Below, one piece after another: positions 21,591 to 30,453 of a stretch of 64,000 nucleotides of DNA. The stretch lies in the NCBI RefSeq assembly GCF_002127325.2, contig NC_035437.2, forward strand, positions 116,831,363-116,895,362. The letters run 5' to 3'. The first letter of the stretch is position 1. The number at the start of each line of letters is the position of its first letter. This stretch comes from Helianthus annuus (taxonomy: Eukaryota > Streptophyta > Magnoliopsida > Asterales > Asteraceae). A program made the translations under genes and the position numbers. The notes beneath the pieces are model-generated. The model saw only the letters and a program-made list of their open reading frames with translations. It had not been told where the DNA came from and searched no databases.

Positions 21591-22838
21591 TCTATATACT
21601 ATATAATAAAAGAAACCAATTTTGAGACACTTGTCATCATATTAGGCCATGTTTTATAGATAAGTATTATTTTAGTTTAATCTTTTCTAATTAATTATAG
21701 ATAATCCTCCTACTAAATATTATTTAGTTTAATTTCTTATGGATAATTATTATTTAGTTTAATTTCCTCCTCATTTATAATATTGTTTATTTAACCAATA
21801 GAGTAAATTACGATTTGGCCCCTGTGGTTATATCACTTTTACTCTTTTAGCATCTGAGCCCCCAACGTCTTTTTTTCTAATCTTTTTGGCCCCTAACGTC
21901 TTTTCTCACTCTTTTGGCCCCTAACATTTAATGGATGGGGTTAGTATTAGGGGCCAAAAGGGTTAGAAAAAAAGACGTTGATGGCTCGGATGTTAAAAAA
22001 TTCTTTTTTGGGCTAAAAGGGTAAAAGTGATATAACCACAGAGGCCAAAATCGTAATTTACTCTAACTAATATTATTTATCGTTTATACATTTCTGGAGT
22101 TTTAAATAATGGGTTAAATTTATTGAGACTTCATTAACAAATTTTGCTACAACAAAATAATCTATTTATATCAATCTATCTTTTATCTATACTGTACTAT
22201 AAAATAAAACATTAATGTGTGACACATGTCGTTCATTGTAGGTATTTATTTATGATTTTCTCGCCTCACTTCCAAACTTATCTTATCAATTAAATAAATA
22301 AATGAATAATGAGCTAATATTAAATTTTATCCTACTTTAAATTTCGAATACCATTCTTCTATTTTTCTAATAAAATATTATCCGAAATTGTAAATTGTTA
22401 ATTTAAAACATTTTAAATAAAACAAATTATTTATCACGAAAACCAAACTTTGTATTAATATATTAAATATTTTTATTTTCACTATACAAAATTACATTTA
22501 CTAACTTTTTCATTATTTGGTATATAAAATTACATTTATCGGGTAATAAATAAGGTTTTTTAAAAATGTATTATTTTATTATTTGGTAAACAATATTATA
22601 TTTATTCAACCCGTGTAATACATGTGGTTTTAAAAATATTTTTTTATTTGGTATATAAAATTACATTAATTCAACCCGTACAATATGGTTCTTATATATA
22701 TAACATTTTATTATTTAATATATAAAATTATATTGATTCAACCCGTGCAATAAAGGAAGTTTTTAAAGATATAATATTTTAATATTTAATATATAAATTT
22801 ATTTACTCAACCCGTGTAATACACGGGGTTAAACCTAG
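21591..22838 (+). mobile_element. Non-autonomous Helitron
   Basis: The 5' end TCTATATACTATATAATAAA (21591) follows an A. The 3' end has the hairpin CCCGTGTA-AT-TACACGGG-like stem (about 22811-22827) and CTAG (22835-22838) followed by T, so insertion was between A and T. It lies in the right foldback arm, whose two halves rejoin cleanly without it. The 3' third has four to five imperfect ~75-bp repeats ending in TTCAACCCGTGTAATAC. A second Helitron-like 5' end (TCTATACTGTACTATAAAAT) begins at 22186. No Rep/helicase is encoded. Confidence 0.8.
21801..22063. mobile_element. Small MULE-type MITE within the Helitron
   Basis: This 263-bp element has termini GAGTAAATTACGATTTGGCC and the inverted equivalent ending GTAATTTACTC. 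TSDs are TAACCAATA (21792-21800) and TAACTAATA (22064-22072), 8 of 9 identical. It has the same outer 11 bp (GAGTAAATTAC) as the large element that contains it. Confidence 0.8.
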
Positions 22839-23075
22839 TATACGATATATTAAAAAGATAGAACGACTTAAAAAGAAGTTTGAAAAAACTAACAATAATA
22901 AAAAGACACTAATAAAAAATCGCTTTTGAAATAAAGACGCATTTACTTATATATTTAAAATGAGTTTTATTAAGTAATAATTGTAAAATACTAAAATAAT
23001 AAAAAAAACAACAATAAAAGTTTTAAGAATAAATACAAAAAATATTTTCTTATTTATATACCCTTAAAATCAATG

Positions 23076-23099
23076 GTCGGTGACAACAGTGTCACCGAC
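23076..23099. repeat. Perfect 10-bp hairpin
   Basis: GTCGGTGACA and TGTCACCGAC are separated by ACAG. It starts a 415-bp non-repetitive stretch (23073-23489), continued at 35567-36312 beyond the LTR element. No coding function is recognisable there. Confidence 0.6.
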
Positions 23100-23489
23100 A
23101 AAAAGACAATATTGCCATCAAGTTCATTTACTGGTCCATATGTCAAGCATTTGTCCACGATTTTTGTTTTTCCTTTTTTACCAAAAACTTTTGACACTGA
23201 TTACTTTCACCGTCTCTCCCCCCCAAACCACCGTCCACCGACTACATTGTTTCAACGATTACTGCAGCATCGAAATTCGAATGCCCACCTCTGAACGCTT
23301 TCGCTGCCACATCGAGGCAACAAACATGGGTTTGCCGAAGAGATTGACCCACGGTCCGGAGTGTCGAGGAGCCCGTCGGCTATTGGTTGTGACATTTGTG
23401 GTCCGATTGGGTTGAAATTCGATGTGCTTGGTGGTGTCGGGGGCGGCTGAAGCAGTGGTACGATGTGGCGGTAGCGGTGGTAGGGGTAT

Positions 23490-24139
23490 TGTTGAAACAA
23501 TGGTTAATCACAAGGATAACCAAGAGGGTCGTTTCACTTATGGGGTTCAACCTCTTCTCTCGCTCGTATCGGTGGCCTGAGATCTGCAAAACAGTAAACA
23601 CCGTTAGTCTCGTTAAGAGGGGGGAAGGGGATTTTCCCTCTTAACCAGGCTCCGGCGTGAGAATAAGTACTGCTCTGAGATGAATAAAACAGTGTGTGTA
23701 TAGAGTGAGTAAAGAGAGCCAAGATCCTCAACCTGAATGATGAAGGGTCCTATTTATAGCCGGAGGGTGAAGAAGGAGGAAGCAGCTGTGCCAGCTGTGG
23801 GTGTGCGCCAGCTGTCCGACCAAGGGGAATATCCTCTTGGTCTGCTCTGTCGCGAAGGGTGTAGTGGTACACATGGCGTCCTTGTATTCGCTTGTGCTGG
23901 GTACCTCGTACTGGTCGCGTCAGCCCTGCTCCCTGGATTGTCGCAGGCCTATGTGGCCTTCTCTCAATGGTGACACGTGTTGTCCTTTATGTTGGGCAAA
24001 GCATCTTTGATGCCAGCTATGGACCGCCTAGATGTCTTCTGGAAGCTTCTAGAAGGTTCTGGTGACATGGGTGCCTTGTGTGCACAAAAGTGGTGTGGTC
24101 CTTGCCATGTAGGCAGGGAATTGGGACCATACCTCTTCA
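23490..24139 (-). repeat. 3' LTR of the Tat-type element
   Basis: Plus strand TGTTGAAACAATGG...CCATACCTCTTCA. Compared with the other LTR I saw a G-run one base shorter (near 23620), A for G near 23873 and C for A near 23925. The TATA-like box lies on the minus strand (complement of CTATTTATAG, 23750-23759). Confidence 0.93.
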
Positions 24140-24155
24140 AGTCCCCCCAGTCCAG
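24140..24155 (-). other. Polypurine tract
   Basis: Immediately inside the 3' LTR the minus strand reads GGACTGGGGGGACT, the expected primer site for plus-strand DNA synthesis. Confidence 0.75.
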
Positions 24156-24252
24156 TGTGCCTTCTAGTTGAGTTGATCGTCTAGGAGGGATTCTGGACTT
24201 ATGAGAGTTGTGATTTCTATGCATCGCGTTGAAGTTGGTAAATATAGAGTGA

Positions 24253-25035
24253 GCCAAGTGGACGCATGCCGTGGTTATTGGCTCTTTGAAAAAGTGGGCC
24301 AAATGGACGCATGCCGCATGGGTTTTGGCCTTTTGAAAAAGTGAGCCAAATGGACGCATGCCACATGGGTTTTGACCTTTTGAAAAAGTGAGCCAAAAGG
24401 ACGCATGCCGCATGGGTTTTGGCCTTTTGAAAAAGTGGGCCAAATGGACGCATGCCGCATGGGTTTTGGCCTTGTGAAAAAGTGAGCCAAATGGACGCAT
24501 GCCGCATGGGTTTTGGCCTTGTGAAAAAGTGGGCCAAATGGACGCATGCCGCATGGGTTTTGGCCTTTTGAAAAAGTGAGCCAAATGGACGCATGCCGCA
24601 TGGGTTTTGGCCTTGTGAAAAAGTGAGCCAAATGGACGCATGCCGCATGGGTTTTGGCCTTTTGAAAAAGTGAGCCAAATGGACGCATGCCGCATGGGTT
24701 TTGGCCTTTTGAAAAAGTGAGCCAAAAGGACGCATGCCGCATGGGTTTTGGCCTTTTGAAAAAGTGGGCCAAATGGACGCATGCCGCATGGGTTTTGGCC
24801 TTGTGAAAAAGTGAGCCAAATGGACGCATGCCGCATGGGTTTTGGCCTTGTGAAAAAGTGGGCCAAATGGACGCATGCCGCATGGGTTTTGGCCTTTTGA
24901 AAAAGTGAGCCAAATGGACGCATGCCGCATGGGTTTTGGCCTTGTGAAAAAGTGAGCCAAATGGACGCATGCCGCATGGGTTTTGGCCTTTTGAAAAAGT
25001 GAGCCAAATGGACGCATGCCGCATGGGTTTTGGCT
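24253..25035. repeat. 47-bp tandem array with 329-bp higher order
   Basis: About 16 units of 47 bp (core GCCAAATGGACGCATGCCGC then ATGGGTTTTGGCC, A-rich joint). Unit variants (GAG/GGG start, AAATGG/AAAAGG, CCTTTTG/CCTTGTG end) recur in the same order after seven units: the AAAAGG unit starts at 24390 and again at 24719, exactly 329 bp apart. Since 47 is not a multiple of 3 and no frame has a stop, all three minus-strand frames stay open across the array, giving frames of about 250-350 codons that should not be read as genes. It lies between the 3' LTR and the antisense gene. Confidence 0.92.
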
Positions 25036-25096
25036 CTCTTGTGCTTCCTTCTGTTGGAAGTTTGGTGGTTATGGGGAAGTGTTTGGTGTGACCGTC

Positions 25097-25293
25097 TGAC
25101 GTCCCTGTCTTTTCGGAGGTGAACAGTTGCTTTTGCAGTGACTTTCTGTCACATCAGCAGACCATGTCGCCCATGCTTCCCGAAAAACGAGCCGACGTCT
25201 TTCTCTCCTGTGACGTGTCAGTCATCTATTGGGCGCTTTTTCTGTTCCCTGACGTTCCACTACCCATCGCATTAAATGCGATGGGTATAAATA
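25097..25293 (+). promoter_or_regulatory. Promoter of the antisense gene (TGACGT boxes, palindrome, TATA)
   Basis: A TATA box, TATAAATA at 25286-25293, lies 118 bp before the ATG at 25411. Directly before it is a perfect palindrome with 11-bp arms, CCCATCGCATT and AATGCGATGGG, centred on one A (25263-25285). Upstream are TGACGT at 25097, 25211 and 25250 and GACGT at 25194; TGACG is the core bound by plant TGA/bZIP factors. A CT-rich leader follows the TATA box, as in many plant promoters. The arrangement is seen directly; its activity is inferred. Confidence 0.65.
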
Positions 25294-25410
25294 TGGGGCG
25301 GTTATCTCTTTCTTCTCTCACTTTCGAATTTTAAGTGCGATTTCTCTCTATCTTCTTCTTGTTTGTTCTATCTTTCACATTCTCAAGTCATCTTCTTCTT
25401 GACCCTTATC

Positions 25411-28400
25411 ATGGCTGACAAGAATCCAACTCAGAAGAAAAGGAAGCATAGAGGTAGGGCTCCTCCTGGTCCAGACCAGGCTGTGATTAACTGGAAGGAG
25501 GAAGAGTTTCATAACCTCGTTAGGGGGCATAACTTTCGTCCTGAGTGGGGGGCTCGGTACCCTCCTTCTGGATCTACTGCCTTGGATGCCCCTCCGGGTT
25601 TTATCACGTTGTACGCTGCTTTTTTCCGGGAAGGCAATTTTAGGTTGCCGATTACGAAGTTCACTGTTGCTGTTTTGAGGGGTTATGGGCTCCATATTTC
25701 TCAGATAAATGCGATTGGGCTCCCTCGGATTACCCATTTCGAGTTTGTCTGTAGGTCTTACCGTGTTGAGCCTACGTTTGAGATGTTCAACGCTCTCTAC
25801 AGCGTTACGTATGCCAATGGGTTTTACTCTTTTCAGGCTAGGGTGGGAGTTGCTCAGGTGTGTTCTGTTCCGATAAAGGGCATTCATGATTGGAAGCAGA
25901 AGTTTTTTTATATCCGCCGAGGTGTGATTCCGGCGGATATGTCATATCGGCAAGTGAGTCAAGGGATCCCTAAGGTGGATGTTCTTCCCAACTATGGTGA
26001 TCAAGACTGGTTTACGAAGATAACTGCGAAGCCAACTGCTATTTCTCAACTGGATGAGATGGCTTTGGTTGGTGCAGGGATGAGTTTGCTGTGGGTTCCT
26101 AAACATCCGCTGGGTCAGCCTGCGTATAGCCATAAGGGCAAATGTATTGTTCTTTCATGTCTCATCACTTGATTATTTCCCTTTATGCTTACTATGTGTC
26201 CTTATTTTTGTTTCCATTTTGCAGTTGGTTATAGTTTGTTGAATGCCTTGGACCCTAAATCAGCGGGTGCCATGGTTGAAGCTATCCAGGCTGATGGGAA
26301 TCCAACGTGGTTGGAGCAAATACGAGACCGTTTTCTGCATCCTACTGACGCTAGTTTGAGCAGATACGCGAATGAAGTTCTTGGTGAGGGTGATGGGGAT
26401 GACTTTGTCGACTCTGGTCGAGAGGAAGTCGTCATCCTTTCTAGTGGAAGTTCTGACCGGGATGTTGAAGATCTAACATCTCATTCCGCGCGTGCAGGTA
26501 CCGCGCCTGGTGGTGTTGCTGAGCCGGTACATGGGTTTGCTGAGGATGATGACGATGCGGAGGCATCTGTTGATCCGTCTGCCCAGTTGGAGACGAGGAA
26601 GAAAGCACGCAGTGATAGGTCTGGAAAGAGGGAAGAGAAGAGGGAGGGCGGAGCTGCTGGATCTTCTCGTAAGCAACCTTCTACTCTTCCTTATCTAGAT
26701 TATGTGGTAGTGTCTGATACGTTGTCTGGCCTAGGCCCTGGGGAGGTGCGTCAGGGGTCGGATCCTGACGATAAGGCCACTTTGACTGAGCATATGAAGA
26801 AGAAAGCTCTCGATGATCACAAACGTCGCCTTGATGAGCAGGCTGCTGCTGTTTTTGCTGCTAAGAAGGCAAAGCTTCAAAAAGAGGTCCCCCCAGCGCC
26901 CTCAGAGTCTGAGATTGATTTGGGCGTGTTTAGTGGGGGTCGAGGGAATTTGTTGGAGGAGATATGGGCTGCCTCTGCTCCTCTTCCTGGTAATTTTTCT
27001 TTCATTGTATGTTTGTTGTATCTTTCCTTGGATTGCTCTTTAATTGTTGTCTTATGGCAGAATCTAAGACTAGCAAGAAGCCGCGGCCGGTGGATATTTC
27101 TCAGATTACTCCACCTACCTCTCCTCCTTCGAGGACTGTTGGCCTGACCCCTCCTCGAGATGGTGTTGATGTAACTGTGAAGGGTGGTGAAGGGTTTGAC
27201 CCCTCCGGTATATTTGAGGGAGGTGACGCTGCTGGAGGTGATGTTGGTGGTGACGACGGTGCCGGAGGTGATGTTGCTGGAGTCGATAAGGGTAAAGGTG
27301 TTGAAGTGGAGATGGAGTCTAGTGAGACCACTCCGCAACAAACCATTTACACAAAACGTCCTCCTGGTGGGGGTGGGGCCACATCTGGCACCGTGCGGGA
27401 CTCATACTTTGAACATATTCCTGGTGATTCATGGGGCAATCCAGCTTGTGACGATATGCCTCACGTTCCCCGCTGGAGCCTGACTCAGGGTTCTCGCATG
27501 GAAGATTTGAAGAATTGTCATGAGTTTTTCTCTTTGTCTCTTCCGCCTGCAGAGAGAATGTTTCAGAAAAACCGCAGCCGCTTTGCCCTTTTAGATGATC
27601 ATGTTAGGGCTGGGGTTAACTTCTTTGCCACTTCTCAGGAGATTCTTCGCGAATGGCGATCTATGGGAGAAGAAACTCTGGAGTTTGAAGAGGCTAAGAA
27701 GGCGTTTTCTGAAGAGAGAGAAAAATTTAACGCAGAGCGAAAAGGTTTGCAATGGCGGGTTGCTGAGGCTGAGCGGAAGCTCGAAGAGCATAAACAGTTG
27801 AATGAGCAAAAACAAAAGGATTGGGAGTCGGCATGTGCTCGTACGAACGCGGAGATGCAGTCGCAGCGTGATGCTATTGTGCGGCTGTCTGGTGAGAAGA
27901 CGGCCCTTGCTAATGAGGCTCATCAGGCGCGTCTTGCTGCGGAGAAGAAAGAAAACGAATACGTTGCGCGGATCGATAAGCTGGAGCTTCTTGCGCAGGG
28001 GAAGGCTGCGGAGTGTGAAACTGTTCAGCGCCTTCTTGATGAGAAGGCGGCTGAGTGTCGTGCTTCTGAGCTTCTTGCTGAGGAGGCCTCAGCTGATAGT
28101 AGGTGGTTGCTTTCCCGCGGCGTTCCTTTGGTAATGTTTTTGGTTTTCTCATTTCGTTTTTGTCTTTGCATATTCTTGTTCTTATTCGGTCTCGTTCTCA
28201 TGCAGCTTGCTGACCGTATTTTGCACTCTGATGAACTTGCACGCTATATGTTTGAATTGGGTAAGGCAGGGTATAATAGTGGACGCAAGTTTGGGTACGC
28301 TGAAGGTAAACTTGCGGCCGCGAACAATGAGAAGGATTTTCACTTTGAGCTATATAAAGAGGATTGTGATGCTGCTTATGCTGCGAAGCGAAAAGAGTTC

Positions 28401-28502
28401 TCGACGCTTGATTTGGCTGTTGTTCGGGCCTCTGGGAAGTTGGCTCACAAAGCGAATGGGGTGGCTTTGTTGAAAAAAAGCCTTGGGAGAAGATGGCGAT
28501 GA
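25411..28502 (+). CDS. Antisense spliced gene, Transposase_28-like (putative gypsy type) protein
   Basis: The inferred exons are 25411-26143, 26225-26989, 27061-28130 and 28206-28502. All three introns (81, 71 and 75 bp) are GT...AG and each join keeps the frame, giving 954 residues. I chose the start MADKNPTQKKRK because it is the first in-frame ATG after the CT-rich leader. The N-terminal third (PPGFITLYAAFFREGNFRLP, GYGLHISQINAIGLPRI) is the conserved domain catalogued as putative gypsy-type transposon (Pfam Transposase_28). Next comes an acidic and serine-rich linker with basic patches, then proline/glycine-rich sequence. The last ~330 residues are Glu/Lys/Ala-rich and likely coiled coil. 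The function is unknown; it is encoded opposite to gag-pol and converges on integrase 655 bp away. The C-terminus may be frameshifted near the A7 run at about 28473, since another frame stays open slightly longer. Confidence 0.8.
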
Positions 28503-29157
28503 TGCTGCTGGAGGTGCTGGCTCCAGCCATACTTGATAGGTTACTTCCGGCCTGCTTGCCATGTATGGCCCTGAATGGGCTTGTAATAGTTGTTTTTGAG
28601 ACAATTTGAAATTTCTTACCTGTGGTGTTTATGTATTTGACAGATGTTACTTTGATTATGGTTATGCAAATTTTGAAATCGTCACAATATGTGCATGTTT
28701 AATTACTTTGATTAGGTGTCACGAATGAATGATGGCACTGACAGGTGATGTTGTGTTACTACAACGTTTTTATTCTGTCGTTTAAGTATGCGCGCTTGCA
28801 TGTGACATACGAAGTGATCGAGTTGTAGGTTATTGTGTGAGCTCAGCTGGGATCACAGCCTTGGGAGCATTACAATGTTTAGTTGCCTTGCTATCGATAT
28901 TTTCGTGTTTATGTGGGCACGAAGTTATGTTTTTTGGCGTTTTGTAGGCTTTGGTTGTGTTTCTGACCCGGCTGTTCACTTGGTTGTGACGAGCCTTGGA
29001 GGTCTACAACGTTTCCTATGGTCGAGCCATTGATGTTTTCGTGTACGCCCGAAGTAATAAATGCAGTTGTGACAAAAAAATTGCATGAAGTAAAGATAGC
29101 CAAACACTTCTTGTATTAGGTAAATGTGTCGGCGATTCGCCCTATACGATTACATGT
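28503..29157. other. Intergenic spacer of the Tat-type element
   Basis: This lies between the convergent antisense gene and integrase. No coding signal was seen; the short open frames are unremarkable. It probably holds the 3' untranslated and polyadenylation region of the antisense gene. Confidence 0.5.
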
Positions 29158-30453
29158 TTATATGTAGCATTTTCGTAACTGCTGGGCATTCCAGGTTCGT
29201 GGAACCTCTTTGTCGTTCATGGTGTGTAGCTTGTATGCCCCCTTGCCGAGGACCTCATCAATGATGTACGGGCCTTCCCATTTGGGAGCCAGTTTTCCCG
29301 GTTTTTCTGCGTTGGACGCTTCATTGTCCCTTAAGACATAATCGCCTGGGTTGAAGGTGCAGATCCGGACTCGGGAGTTGTAATATTTTTCAAGCTTTGT
29401 CTTGTATTTAGCTTCATTGATTGCTGCCATCTCTCTCCGTTCTTCTAGGAGGTCCAGGTCGATCCTCCTTTCTTCTTCGTTATTGATCAGATTCATGGAG
29501 AGCATTCTCGGAGATGGAAACCCGATTTCTGCTGAGATCACAGCCTCGGACCCATAGACCAAGCTGAAAGGTGTTTCTCCATTGCTTGTTTTGGGCATTG
29601 TTCTATGGGCCCATAGTATGCTTGGTAGCTCATCGACCCACCCTCGTCTTTTTTCACCGAGTCTTGCTTTGATGCCATCGACGATGCTCTTGTTGACTGC
29701 TTCAACTTGACCATTCCCTTGCGGATGTGCGACCGACGAGAAGGTATGTTCAATTTTTAGTTCCTTGAACCATCGTTCGAGATCATCTGCTACAAAGTTT
29801 GTACCATTGTCGGTGATGATTCGGAGTGGCAGGCCGAAACGGCATATGATTTGTTCCCAGATGAATCGTTTAACGACTGCCGATGTGGTTGACGCAAGTG
29901 CTTTTGCTTCCACCCACTTGGTGAAGTAGTCGACCGCGACGATGATGAACTTGACTGCCCCCGGAGCTTCTGGGAAAGGGCCCACCATGTCTATGCCCCA
30001 TTGCTGAAAGGGCCATGCGGTTGTTACTGGCACCAACTCGTTTTTTGGACGCATGGTTTTTGGTGCATGCCGTTGGCAGCCGCTGCACTTTCTTAATTCC
30101 TTCACGGCATCGAGGTGCATTCCGGGCCAGTAGTAACCGGCGTTCATTACTTTTGCCACTACCATGCGCGGCCCGGCGTGGATGCCGCAGATGCCTTCAT
30201 GTACTTCCCGGATCAAATAATTTGCGTCGTCGGCGTCAACACATCTTAGCAGCGGGCCGAGATATGACTTTCGGTACAATATCCCGTCCGCCATCTGATA
30301 ATGTTCTGATTTATACTGGATTTTCCGCGCCTCAGCTTTATTTTCTGGAAGTATCCCGGACTGTAAGTACATGATTATGGGTGTCATCCAGGACGTGGTT
30401 CCTGTTTGGATGACGCTGACTTCTCGGAGTGGGACAGATGGGTTGCTTAAAAC
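29158..30453 (-). CDS. Ty3 integrase
   Basis: This is the same frame as the upstream polyprotein, directly after the in-frame TAA at 30454-30456; the first ATG is at 30387. It contains the HHCC zinc-binding domain (VHEGICGIHAG ... CSGCQRHA), then the DDE core: Asp in WGIDMVGPFP, Asp in IITDNGTNF and Glu in NGQVEAVNKS. The C-terminal module KLAPKWEGPYIIDEVLGKGA follows, ending RKCYI with stop at 29158-29160. It inserts element DNA into chromosomes. The domain itself looks intact; only the upstream stop separates it from gag-pol. Confidence 0.92.
   Translation of the reverse strand, partial: VLSNPSVPLREVSVIQTGTTSWMTPIIMYLQSGILPENKAEARKIQYKSEHYQMADGILYRKSYLGPLLRCVDADDANYLIREVHEGICGIHAGPRMVVAKVMNAGYYWPGMHLDAVKELRKCSGCQRHAPKTMRPKNELVPVTTAWPFQQWGIDMVGPFPEAPGAVKFIIVAVDYFTKWVEAKALASTTSAVVKRFIWEQIICRFGLPLRIITDNGTNFVADDLERWFKELKIEHTFSSVAHPQGNGQVEAVNKSIVDGIKARLGEKRRGWVDELPSILWAHRTMPKTSNGETPFSLVYGSEAVISAEIGFPSPRMLSMNLINNEEERRIDLDLLEERREMAAINEAKYKTKLEKYYNSRVRICTFNPGDYVLRDNEASNAEKPGKLAPKWEGPYIIDEVLGKGAYKLHTMNDKEVPRTWNAQQLRKCYI

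Larger units (their letters stand above)
20436..23045. repeat. Foldback arms inside the large MULE-like element
   Basis: 20436-20862 (TTGTTATTTTGTTTTTATTA, CGTTCGTTTGTTCAAAACTT, TTTTTACTTCTCTTTAAAGC) is inverted and complementary to 21322-21590 joined to 22839-23045 (AAAGAGAAGTAAAAGATAAT, AAGTTTTGAACAAACGAACG, AATATTTAAAATGAG-like words). A Harbinger-type MITE sits between the arms and a Helitron splits the right arm. Without these insertions this is a palindrome of about 450-bp arms. Confidence 0.65.

Noticed and set aside
24217..25024. Three overlapping minus-strand open frames of about 250-350 codons
   Set aside because: They are the same 47-bp repeat read in three frames; period-47 peptides in all frames show it is a tandem array without stops, not a protein gene.
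24253..25035. CRISPR-like regular repeats
   Set aside because: The units are head-to-tail with no unique spacers, in a plant retrotransposon.
26229..28134. Additional long frames on both strands opposite the antisense gene
   Set aside because: They are shadows of the spliced gene, whose exons join in frame across three GT-AG introns and carry a recognisable domain.
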